A stretch of DNA of 64,000 bases from positions 24,999 to 88,998 of the forward strand of contig NZ_FMBC01000018.1 in assembly GCF_900094795.1 (NCBI RefSeq). Direction: 5' to 3'. The position numbers were made by a program, and so were the translations under genes. The notes under the pieces were generated by a model. That model saw nothing but the letters and a program-made list of their open reading frames with translations, was not told the DNA's origin and did no database searches. Origin of the DNA: Kosakonia oryziphila. GTDB lineage: Bacteria; Pseudomonadota; Gammaproteobacteria; Enterobacterales; Enterobacteriaceae. This document shows positions 34,164 to 42,149 of this stretch, in pieces (the first letter of the stretch is position 1; each line of letters opens with the position of its first letter).

Positions 34164-35173
34164 CCACCATTCCCTTTCACGATCCCGCGCCCGTCCTGCG
34201 TCTGCACAACCTGAAAGTCCAGTTCGTCGGTAGCCCGGTCAGTGTACTGGACGGTATTTCACTGACCATAAAAAGTGGGGAAACGTTGGCGCTGGTGGGG
34301 GAATCTGGCTGCGGTAAAAGCATTACCTCGCTGGCGTTGATGGGGCTGTTGCCCAGCAGCGCGCAGATCCTCAGCGGCGAAATGCAGTTTCGCAGCCACA
34401 ATCTGCGCCAGCTTTCACCGAGGGAATATGCTGACCTGCGCGGCAATGAACTGGCGATGATTTTTCAGGAGCCGATGACGTCGCTGAACCCATCATTCAC
34501 CCTTGGCGATCAACTGAGTGAAGCGGTGATGCGTCACCAGCATGTCTCCCGGCATATTGCGCGGGATATCGCGCTACAGATCCTCGAAAAGGTACAAATC
34601 CCGGCGGCGGAGATGCGCCTGAAAGCGTATCCGCACCAGCTCTCTGGCGGGATGCGCCAGCGCGTGATGATTGCCATGGCGCTGATTAATAACCCGCGTC
34701 TGCTGATTGCCGACGAACCGACAACCGCGCTGGATGTCACTATTCAGGCGCAGATCCTGGCGCTGCTCAACACCCTGAAAGCTGAAACCGGCACGGCAGT
34801 ATTGATGATCACCCACGATCTCGGCGTGGTGGCGGAAGTCGCCCAACAAGTCGCCGTCATGTACGCCGGGCAAGTGGTCGAGCAGGGCAGCGTGGAGGCG
34901 ATTTTTGCCGATCCGCAGCATCCATACACCATCGGTCTGATGGGCTCGATCCCCTCGCTGGGCGCGCGCAAGGGCCAGCTTTCCACCATTCCCGGCACCG
35001 TACCGTTACCGGAAGCGATGCCAAAAGGTTGCCGTTTCGCCACACGCTGCCCGTTTGCGCAGAGTCGCTGCCACGCGGAAAAGCCAGCGCTACAGCCGCT
35101 GGGGCGGGGCCATCAGGCGGCCTGTTTCCGCGTTCCCCTTGAACAACATATTGCGCTGGGAGAAACCGCATGA
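34160..35173 (+). CDS. Peptide/nickel-type ABC transporter ATPase (DppD/OppD family)
   Basis: A 337-residue ATPase of a family 5 (peptide, nickel, glutathione type) importer. Walker A is GESGCGKS near residues 47-54, the Q-loop is IFQEPMTSLNP, the signature is LSGGMRQR, Walker B is LLIADEPTTALD, and the H-loop is ITHDLGVVAE. The C-terminal oligopeptide-family cysteine motif GCRFATRCPFAQSRC may hold a metal cluster. It overlaps the GntR gene and the next ATPase gene by ATGA. It should pair with the second ATPase to form the motor. Confidence 0.95.
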   Translation: MTTIPFHDPAPVLRLHNLKVQFVGSPVSVLDGISLTIKSGETLALVGESGCGKSITSLALMGLLPSSAQILSGEMQFRSHNLRQLSPREYADLRGNELAMIFQEPMTSLNPSFTLGDQLSEAVMRHQHVSRHIARDIALQILEKVQIPAAEMRLKAYPHQLSGGMRQRVMIAMALINNPRLLIADEPTTALDVTIQAQILALLNTLKAETGTAVLMITHDLGVVAEVAQQVAVMYAGQVVEQGSVEAIFADPQHPYTIGLMGSIPSLGARKGQLSTIPGTVPLPEAMPKGCRFATRCPFAQSRCHAEKPALQPLGRGHQAACFRVPLEQHIALGETA

Positions 35174-36237
35174 GCACACCGATCCTTGAGGCCCACGATC
35201 TCAGCAAACGCTTTGTTGGCGCGACACGCCTGTTCGCGCCAAAACGCTTTGTCACGGCAGTCGATCGCATTTCGCTCGCCGTCTATCCCGGTGAAACGCT
35301 GGCGATTGTGGGCGAGTCCGGTTCTGGTAAATCGACGCTTGGCCGTCTGCTGTTACGTCTGCTGGCGGCATCCGAAGGGCGCGTTTACTACCAGGGCGAA
35401 GAGATCACTCACGCCAGCGGCGCGCGGTTAAACCAGTTGCGCCGCGAGTTGCAAATCATCTTTCAGGATCCCTTTGCCTCGCTAAACCCTCGTATGACTG
35501 TGGAACAGATCGTCGGCGAACCTCTGTGGCTGCATCAGAAAATGGGCAAAACAGATCGCCAGGCGCGCGTTGCCGAACTGCTTGCGACCGTTGGTCTGCC
35601 TGCGGCCTGGGCGCGGCGTTTCCCGCATGAATTCTCCGGTGGGCAGCGCCAGCGTATTGGCATTGCCCGTGCACTGGCTTCCGGGCCGAAGCTGCTGTTG
35701 GGCGATGAACCGGTGTCCGCGCTGGATGTCTCGGTGCAGGCACAGGTGGTAAACCTGCTGGAAAACCTGAAACAGCAACTTGGGCTGACGATGATCATCG
35801 TCGCGCATGGGCTGGCGGTGATCCGCCATATGAGCGATCGCGTGGCGGTGATGTACCTCGGGCAGATCGTCGAAATGGCGACCGTCGATGAGATCTTCGA
35901 CGCGCCGCTGCACCCGTATACGCAGGCACTGATCGCCTCTGCGCCGCAGACCCAGCCCGGCCTCAAGCGTGAGATGCCGTTGTTACAGGGCGATTTGCCC
36001 AATCCGGCCAGCCCGCCGCAGGGATGTCGTTTTCATACCCGTTGCCCGCACGTCACCGATGAGTGTCGGCAACGCGAACCGATTGCTCAGGTACTTGAAG
36101 GCGGCCGCCAGGTCTCCTGCCACCGCTGGCAGGAGCTCAACCGGGACCGCACGGTCATCCAGATTGCTCCACCCTCCGCTGCGTTCCTGCGCCGCCGTGC
36201 GCTGTTCGAACACGCGGCCTCTCACTCATCCCTTTAA
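35170..36237 (+). CDS. Peptide/nickel-type ABC transporter ATPase (DppF/OppF family)
   Basis: A 355-residue second ATPase. Walker A is GESGSGKS, Q-loop IFQDPFASLNPRM, signature FSGGQRQRIGIARAL, Walker B LLLGDEPVSALD and H-loop VAHGLAVIRHM, where His replaces the usual Ser/Thr context but the H-loop histidine is present. The C-terminus has the cysteine motif GCRFHTRCPHVTDEC, followed by an unusual tail of about 40 residues (HRWQELNRDRTVIQI onward). It is the partner of the preceding ATPase, and the solute-binding protein starts 11 bases later. Confidence 0.94.
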   Translation: MSTPILEAHDLSKRFVGATRLFAPKRFVTAVDRISLAVYPGETLAIVGESGSGKSTLGRLLLRLLAASEGRVYYQGEEITHASGARLNQLRRELQIIFQDPFASLNPRMTVEQIVGEPLWLHQKMGKTDRQARVAELLATVGLPAAWARRFPHEFSGGQRQRIGIARALASGPKLLLGDEPVSALDVSVQAQVVNLLENLKQQLGLTMIIVAHGLAVIRHMSDRVAVMYLGQIVEMATVDEIFDAPLHPYTQALIASAPQTQPGLKREMPLLQGDLPNPASPPQGCRFHTRCPHVTDECRQREPIAQVLEGGRQVSCHRWQELNRDRTVIQIAPPSAAFLRRRALFEHAASHSSL

Positions 36238-36248
36238 AGGAAAAAATA

Positions 36249-37763
36249 ATGATTGTACGTAATTCTCTTTTGACCGTTCTGGGAAGTGTTATGTTGCTGG
36301 GCGCGGTGCTACCGGCCCAGGCTGAAAGTGTGCTGCGCATTGGTTTAGGTGCAGATCCGGACATGCTCGATCCGCACCTGGCGCGCACCTACTATGGCCG
36401 CTTTGTTTTCGCTTCGCTGTGCGATCGGCTGGTGGACGTCGATGAAAACCTGAAAGTGGTGCCGGGGCTGGCGAAAGCGTGGTCGTGGAGCGAAGACGGC
36501 AAAACCCTGACCATGGACCTGCGCGATGGCGTAACTTTCCATGATGGCGAGAAATTTGATGCCGCCGCCGCGAAATTCAGCCTCGACCGCGCCCTGACGC
36601 TGCCGGGCTCGCTGCGCAAAAGCGAGATTTCCTCGGTGGAATCTGTGGAAGTGACAGGACCGATGCAAATCACTCTGCATCTGAAAACGCCGGATTCGGC
36701 GCTGCTGATGCAGCTTACCGACCGCGCAGGCGCGATGCTGGCACCCACGGCTGCGAAAAAACCGGACTTCGCCGCGCATCCGGTCTGCTCCGGGCCATAC
36801 AAGTTCGACAGCCGCGTTTCGCAGGATCGCATCGTGCTTTCGCGCTTTGACAACTACTGGAACAAAGGCGCTTATCACTTCGACAAAGTGATTTATCTGC
36901 CGATCCCGGATGCCTCGGTGCGCCTGGCGAACCTGCGCGCAGGTGACCTGGATCTGAGCGAAGGCATTGTACCAAGCGATGTGAAAACGGTAGAGAACGA
37001 TGGCAAATTAAAACTGGCAAAGGTGACCGGGCTGGGGTATCAGGGCATCACATTTAACATCAACAATGGCAAAGTTCCGGCTAACGATCCGTTTAAAGAT
37101 GCACGCGTGCGTGAAGCGTTCTCGCAGGCGATTGACCGCGAGGCGTTAAACCAGGTGGTATTTGAAGGCCTCTATGCCCCGGCGAACCAGCCGTTCTCAC
37201 CGGTCAGCCCGTATCACGTTAACCTGCCAGTGCCGCCGCGCGATGTCGAAAAAGCCAAAGCGTTGCTGAAAGCGGCAGGCGTGCAGACGCCGATCACCGT
37301 TTCGCTGCTGGTGCCGAATAACCCAACTTCGCAGCAAGTAGCGCAGGTGTTACAGGCGATGACCGCCGAAGCCGGTTTTAACGTCAATCTGCAAATGACC
37401 GAATTCGCTACGCTACTGGATCGCCAGCAAAGAGGGGACTTCCAGCTCAGCTACTCAGGCTGGTCTGGCCGCCCGGATCCAGACGGCAGTATCTTCGGCT
37501 TTATTCATAGCAAAGGCACCCTCAACGATGGCCGCTACAGCAATGCGCAGGTGGATGACTGGCTGACGCAGGCGCGTCTGCATAACGATCCGACCACCCG
37601 AAAAGGGCTGTATGAGAACGTTGTTAAACAACTGCAAACAGATATGCCGATTGCATACCTCTACTTTGAGCCGCGCATTTTTGGGCTGAATAAAAAAGTA
37701 GAGGGCTTTAAACCTTACCCGGACGGCATTGTGCGTCTGGCAGGTATGACCTTCGCGAAGTAA
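36249..37763 (+). CDS. ABC transporter substrate-binding protein (family 5)
   Basis: Periplasmic solute-binding protein of 504 residues, of the peptide/nickel/glutathione class. A Sec signal peptide with basic start MIVRNSLL and hydrophobic core ends at AQA, residue 25, with ESVLRIG as the mature start. Family motifs DPDMLDPHL, LVDVDENLKVVPGLAKAWSWSEDGKTL and LRDGVTFHDG are clear. The ligand cannot be told from sequence. The downstream gamma-glutamyltransferase-like gene suggests gamma-glutamyl compounds or glutathione-like peptides. No lipobox is present, so the mature protein is probably soluble. Confidence 0.94.
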   Translation: MIVRNSLLTVLGSVMLLGAVLPAQAESVLRIGLGADPDMLDPHLARTYYGRFVFASLCDRLVDVDENLKVVPGLAKAWSWSEDGKTLTMDLRDGVTFHDGEKFDAAAAKFSLDRALTLPGSLRKSEISSVESVEVTGPMQITLHLKTPDSALLMQLTDRAGAMLAPTAAKKPDFAAHPVCSGPYKFDSRVSQDRIVLSRFDNYWNKGAYHFDKVIYLPIPDASVRLANLRAGDLDLSEGIVPSDVKTVENDGKLKLAKVTGLGYQGITFNINNGKVPANDPFKDARVREAFSQAIDREALNQVVFEGLYAPANQPFSPVSPYHVNLPVPPRDVEKAKALLKAAGVQTPITVSLLVPNNPTSQQVAQVLQAMTAEAGFNVNLQMTEFATLLDRQQRGDFQLSYSGWSGRPDPDGSIFGFIHSKGTLNDGRYSNAQVDDWLTQARLHNDPTTRKGLYENVVKQLQTDMPIAYLYFEPRIFGLNKKVEGFKPYPDGIVRLAGMTFAK

Positions 37764-37784
37764 TGGGAGTTGTAAGGAGATACC

Positions 37785-38729
37785 ATGCTGGAATTGATAT
37801 GCAAACGCCTGCTGCTCGCCATCCCGACGCTGCTGATGGTCAGTATGATGGTCTTCGGGCTGCAAAAGCTGCTGCCCGGCGATCCGCTGACGGCCATGCT
37901 TGGGGAAGAGCGCGATCCGGCGGTGATCGCCCAGCTACGCGCGGAGCTGAATCTGGATGCGCCGATCCCGGTGCAATATTTCCACTGGCTCACCCGCGCC
38001 TTGCAGGGGGATCTTGGCGTCTCCTTACGCACTCAGGAGACGGTGACACATCTGATCGCCACCAAACTGCCCGTTACGCTGGAGATGTCCTTGCTGGCGA
38101 TGATCTTCGCGCTGCTGTTCGGCATCAGCATGGGGATTACGGCAGCAGTGAACAGGAATAGCTGGATCGATCACGGCACTAACTTTGTCGCTATTTCCGG
38201 CATCTCGGTGCCGCACTTCTGGCTGGGGATTTTGCTGATCCTGATTTTCTCCGTCAATCTGCAATGGCTACCCGCGTCGGGCTTTGTTCCCTTCAGCGAG
38301 GATCCGTTGCAGAACCTGCGCACCTTGCTGCTGCCTTCACTGGTGCTTGGCACCGGGCTGGCGGCAACCTTAATGCGCCACACCCGCGCATCAATGATTG
38401 CTGTCCTGAAAGCGGATTACATCCGCACCGCAAGAGCGAAGGGGCTGTTACCAAAGGCAGTGATCATGAAGCACGCATTTCGTAATGCGCTGGTGCCGGT
38501 GATCACCCTGACCACGCTGCTGTTTGGCGAACTGCTGGGCGGTGCGGTGCTGACCGAGCAGGTATTTACCATTCCAGGCTTCGGCAAAATGATTGTCGAC
38601 TCGGTATTCAACCGTGATTACGCGGTGGTGCAGGGCGTGGTGCTGGTGGTGGCGATTGGCTTCCTGTTGCTCAATCTGTTGGCCGATGTGCTGTACGTGC
38701 TGATTAACCCAAAAATGCGGAGCGAATAA
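37785..38729 (+). CDS. ABC transporter permease (DppB/GsiC family)
   Basis: A 314-residue inner-membrane permease with about six membrane helices, starting MLELICKRLLLAIPTLLMVSMMVF. The family motif GDPLTAMLG lies near residue 30. The EAA loop that docks the ATPase is in DYIRTARAKGLLPKAVIMKHAFRNALVPV. It overlaps the next permease gene by one base (taATG), so the two halves of the channel are made together. Confidence 0.95.
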   Translation: MLELICKRLLLAIPTLLMVSMMVFGLQKLLPGDPLTAMLGEERDPAVIAQLRAELNLDAPIPVQYFHWLTRALQGDLGVSLRTQETVTHLIATKLPVTLEMSLLAMIFALLFGISMGITAAVNRNSWIDHGTNFVAISGISVPHFWLGILLILIFSVNLQWLPASGFVPFSEDPLQNLRTLLLPSLVLGTGLAATLMRHTRASMIAVLKADYIRTARAKGLLPKAVIMKHAFRNALVPVITLTTLLFGELLGGAVLTEQVFTIPGFGKMIVDSVFNRDYAVVQGVVLVVAIGFLLLNLLADVLYVLINPKMRSE

Positions 38730-39604
38730 TGGCGGAACTGACCACTACGGGCGTGGCGGCGTCGCTGCCGCGCACGGAAAACCGGGTACTGAAGAAATTC
38801 CTCGCCAATAAAAGTGCGGTGATTGGAGCGGTGATTGTCGGCATCTTCGTATTGATCGCTTTACTGGCGCCGTGGATCGCACCGTTCGATCCGGTAAAAG
38901 CGAACTTTCTGGTGGTACGTAAACCGCCCTCTGAGCTGTACTGGTTCGGCACCGACGAACTGGGGCGCGATATTCTGTCGCGTATGGTTTGGGGAGCGCG
39001 TACCTCGCTGCTGGCCGGTTGTATCTCAGTGCTGATTGCGGTGGTTATTGGCGTGCCACTTGGCTTGCTGGCCGGTTTTTTCCAGGGGATCTGGGATGGA
39101 GTGATTTCACGCTTTATCGAAGCGCTGCTGGCCTGCCCGTTTTTGATCATGGCGATCGCTCTCGGCGCGTTCCTCGGCCCAAGCCTGAGTAATGCCATGA
39201 TCGCCATTGGCCTGTCGGCGATGCCGATCTTCGCCAGGCTGACGCGTGGTCAGGTGATTGCCATTCGTAACGAAGAGTATATCGATGGAGCGCGGGCAAT
39301 TGGCCTGCCGGATCGCTGGATAATCCTGCGCTATGTGCTGCCGAATGTGATGTCGCCGATCCTCGTCCAGGCGACGCTGGCGATTGCCTCGGCGATCATC
39401 ACCGAAGCCAGTCTCTCTTTTCTCGGCCTCGGCCAACAGCCGCCGTATCCCTCCTGGGGCGCAATGCTGAATACCGCCAAAGGTTTTCTGGAGCAGGCGC
39501 CCTGGATGTCTATCTTCCCCGGTGTGGCGATTTTTCTGACCGTACAGGGATTTAATTTACTCGGCGACGGGCTGCGCGATGCGCTCGATCCTCGCCACGA
39601 CTAA
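38729..39604 (+). CDS. ABC transporter permease (DppC/GsiD family)
   Basis: A 291-residue second permease. It has an N-terminal cytosolic stretch, the DppC-type first helix (AVIGAVIVGIFVLIALLAPWIAPFDP), the family motif FGTDELGRDILSRMVWGARTSL and the EAA loop EYIDGARAIGLPDRWIILRYVLPNVMSP. It completes the transporter with the preceding permease. The gamma-glutamyltransferase-like gene begins 10 bases after its stop. Confidence 0.95.
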   Translation: MAELTTTGVAASLPRTENRVLKKFLANKSAVIGAVIVGIFVLIALLAPWIAPFDPVKANFLVVRKPPSELYWFGTDELGRDILSRMVWGARTSLLAGCISVLIAVVIGVPLGLLAGFFQGIWDGVISRFIEALLACPFLIMAIALGAFLGPSLSNAMIAIGLSAMPIFARLTRGQVIAIRNEEYIDGARAIGLPDRWIILRYVLPNVMSPILVQATLAIASAIITEASLSFLGLGQQPPYPSWGAMLNTAKGFLEQAPWMSIFPGVAIFLTVQGFNLLGDGLRDALDPRHD

Positions 39605-39613
39605 GGAGTCTCA

Positions 39614-41215
39614 ATGACAAAAGCGATTGATTTTAAAGTAGGCTATGCCTCATACCGCGCACCGATGATGGGACATAACGCGGTAGCCACATCCCAGCCG
39701 CTGGCGGCGCAAGCCGGAATGCGCATGCTGGCGCTCGGTGGTAATGCGGTGGATGCAGCCATTGCCACGGCGATGGCGCTGACAGTGGTGGAGCCGACCG
39801 GTTGCGGCATTGGCAGTGATGCCTTTGCCATTGTCTGGGATGGTAAAGAATTGCACGGTCTGAACGCCTCCGGACGCTCCCCGGCGAGCTGGCATGCGGA
39901 TATGTTTGCTGGTCTGGATGCGGTACCGGAGCTTGGCTGGAATGCCGTTACCGTACCCGGTGCGGTTTCCGGCTGGGTGGCGCTGGCTGAACGTTTCGGT
40001 TCGCTGCCGCTGACCACACTGGCGCAACCGGCAATTGAGTATGCCCGTAACGGTTTCCCGGTTTCACCGCTGATTGGTGAACTCTGGCAGCGTGGCTATA
40101 ACAGGTTAAAAGATCAGCCGGGCTTTAGCGCCTGTTTTGCGCCGGAAGGGCGCGCGCCGAAGATCGGCGAAATCTTCCGTAACCCGGCGCAGGCGAAGAC
40201 GCTGGAGTTGATTGCGCAAACCAACGGCGAAGCGTTTTATCGCGGTGAACTGGCGCAGAAAATTGCCGCTTTCGCAAAAGAGCATGGGGCGCACCTGAGC
40301 GAAGCGGATCTGGCAAACCATAAAGCTGACTGGGTTACGCTGCTCTCCAGGGCGTTTGCTGGTGGTTCTGTGCAGGAGCTGCCGCCGAACGGGCAGGGGA
40401 TTGCGACGCTGATTGCGCTCGGCATTCTTGAGCACTGCGATATTGGTCGTTATGACCCGGATTCGGTGCAGTCGCTGCATCTGTCGATTGAAGCGATGAA
40501 GCTGGCGCTGGCCGATCTCGATCGTTACGTCGCTGATGCCGATCATCTGGAATTCGCCGCCGACCTGCTGCTCAGCGACGACTATTTAAAAGCCCGCGCG
40601 GCGTTGATCGACCCGGATAAGGCCTCCGATTTTGTTTACGGTTCGCCGACGCAAAGCGGCACGGTTTACCTATCTACGGCAGATGCCAGCGGCATGATGG
40701 TCTCGTTTATTCAGTCTAACTATATGGGGTTTGGTTCCGGCGTCGTGGTACCCGAAACGGGTATCAGCCTGCAAAACCGCGGCTGTGGTTTTGTGCTCGA
40801 TCCGCAACACCCGAATGCGCTGGCGGGCGGCAAGCGTCCATTACATACCATTATCCCTGGCTTTGCGATGGGGGAAGACGGCAAACCGCTGATGTCTTTC
40901 GGCGTGATGGGCGGGCCGATGCAGGCGCAAGGCCATATGCAGATGGCGCTGCGCATTATGTTGCACGGACAGAACCCGCAGGCGGCGATCGATGCGCCTC
41001 GCTGGCGCGTGGTACAGGGCAGGGACGTGGTGGTGGAAGCAACGTTTGAACGCAATCTGATTGCCGGGCTGCGCGCGCGGGGACACCGGATTACGGTGGA
41101 AGATCCGCTGGAAGGGTATCATTTTGGTGGTGCACAGGTGATCTATCGCATGCCGGAAGGGCACTACGTTGCGGCGACTGAAAGCCGCAAAGATGGGCAA
41201 GCGTTAGTGAGTTAA
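39614..41215 (+). CDS. Gamma-glutamyltransferase/glutathione hydrolase-like protein (YwrD-like)
   Basis: N-terminal nucleophile hydrolase of 533 residues in the gamma-glutamyltranspeptidase family. It should self-cleave before T350 (QSGT-VYLST), whose new N-terminus is the nucleophile. LGGNAVDAAIATAMALTVVEP and GIGSDAFAIVWDG are family stretches. Where E. coli GGT has an SSM oxyanion pair, this protein has PLHTIIPG, as in the YwrD-like branch. There is no signal peptide, so it should act in the cytosol, unlike classical periplasmic GGT. It ends a GntR-ABC operon, which suggests cleavage of imported gamma-glutamyl compounds. Substrate is inferred only. Confidence 0.9.
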   Translation: MTKAIDFKVGYASYRAPMMGHNAVATSQPLAAQAGMRMLALGGNAVDAAIATAMALTVVEPTGCGIGSDAFAIVWDGKELHGLNASGRSPASWHADMFAGLDAVPELGWNAVTVPGAVSGWVALAERFGSLPLTTLAQPAIEYARNGFPVSPLIGELWQRGYNRLKDQPGFSACFAPEGRAPKIGEIFRNPAQAKTLELIAQTNGEAFYRGELAQKIAAFAKEHGAHLSEADLANHKADWVTLLSRAFAGGSVQELPPNGQGIATLIALGILEHCDIGRYDPDSVQSLHLSIEAMKLALADLDRYVADADHLEFAADLLLSDDYLKARAALIDPDKASDFVYGSPTQSGTVYLSTADASGMMVSFIQSNYMGFGSGVVVPETGISLQNRGCGFVLDPQHPNALAGGKRPLHTIIPGFAMGEDGKPLMSFGVMGGPMQAQGHMQMALRIMLHGQNPQAAIDAPRWRVVQGRDVVVEATFERNLIAGLRARGHRITVEDPLEGYHFGGAQVIYRMPEGHYVAATESRKDGQALVS

Positions 41216-41225
41216 AGGGAATCAT

Positions 41226-41252
41226 GCCGGATGCGGCTGCGCCTTATCCGGC
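41226..41252. repeat. REP-type palindrome
   Basis: gccggatgcggctgcgccttatccggc lies between the convergent GGT-like gene and yafV, closing the accessory stretch on its right side. Confidence 0.8.
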
Positions 41253-41266
41253 CTTCAAACTCTGCG

Positions 41267-42037
41267 TTAATCCAGAGTAAACGGATCGGCATCCTGCCAG
41301 GCCGGGAACTGCGCGCGGTACTCCTGCAATACGCTGAGCGACATTTCGGCGTCAATGCGCGTTGCCAGGTGCGGCTCGGCGGTAGCGATAATCTCGCCCT
41401 GCGGGCTGATTACCCGGCTGTCGCCACGGTAGTGATGACCATTGCCATCTGTGCCGACGCGGTTACAGCCTGCTACCCATACCTGGTTTTCAATCGCGCG
41501 TGCCACCAGCAGTGACTGCCAGTGCAGCGAGCGCGGCGCAGGCCAGTTAGCAACATAGAGCAACAGATCGTAATCGTTGCGGTTGCGCGACCACACCGGG
41601 AAACGCAGGTCGTAGCAAACCAGCGGTAGAATGCGCCAGCCGCGCCACTCAAATACCACACGCTCATTTCCTGCTTCGTAGTGATGGTGCTCTTCGGCCA
41701 TGCGAAACAGATGGCGCTTATCGTAAAAATGCACTTTACCTTCCGGCTCAACCAGCAGAAAACGGTTTACCGGCCCGCGGTCCGTTTGTAGCGCAGCACT
41801 GCCCGCAACCAGCGCATTGGTTTGGCGGGCTTTACTGTGCATCCATGCCACCACATCGTCTTGCGGCATCGACTGTTTCGCCGCTTCCATCGCAAAACCG
41901 GTGGTGAACATTTCGGGCAGGACGATGATATCCCGGCCGGTAACGCCCTCCAGTTGGATGTCGAAATGGCGCAGGTTCGCGGGCCCATCCATCCAGACTA
42001 ACGGTTGTTGTAACAGTGTAATTTTCAAACCAGGCAC
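41267..42037 (-). CDS. yafV: Omega-amidase YafV (nitrilase family)
   Basis: Hydrolyses alpha-ketoglutaramate and related omega-amides. The 256-residue nitrilase-family protein has the catalytic triad Glu in VLPEMFTTGFAM, Lys in FYDKRHLF and Cys in LPLVCYDLRFPVW. Length equals that of E. coli YafV. The start is GTG at 42037 (GTG CCT GGT), with GGGAG upstream, as inferred from the family N-terminus MPGLKITLLQQPL. In E. coli ivy lies between yafV and fadE; here the two genes are only 112 bases apart. Confidence 0.96.
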   Translation of the reverse strand: MPGLKITLLQQPLVWMDGPANLRHFDIQLEGVTGRDIIVLPEMFTTGFAMEAAKQSMPQDDVVAWMHSKARQTNALVAGSAALQTDRGPVNRFLLVEPEGKVHFYDKRHLFRMAEEHHHYEAGNERVVFEWRGWRILPLVCYDLRFPVWSRNRNDYDLLLYVANWPAPRSLHWQSLLVARAIENQVWVAGCNRVGTDGNGHHYRGDSRVISPQGEIIATAEPHLATRIDAEMSLSVLQEYRAQFPAWQDADPFTLD

Positions 42038-42087
42038 AGTGTTGGCTCCCCGTAAGACAGCATTTGCACACTGTAGCAGCTAAGACA

Positions 42088-42116
42088 TAAAAAAAAACCC
42101 GCAGTTGCGGGTTTTG
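42088..42116 (-). terminator. Terminator of fadE
   Basis: On the minus strand, aaaacccgc/gcgggtttt with a 4-base loop is followed by at least nine T. It lies between the fadE stop and yafV. Confidence 0.9.
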
Positions 42117-42149
42117 GTAAGGGAAGAATGCTTTCAGGCTATTACCGCA

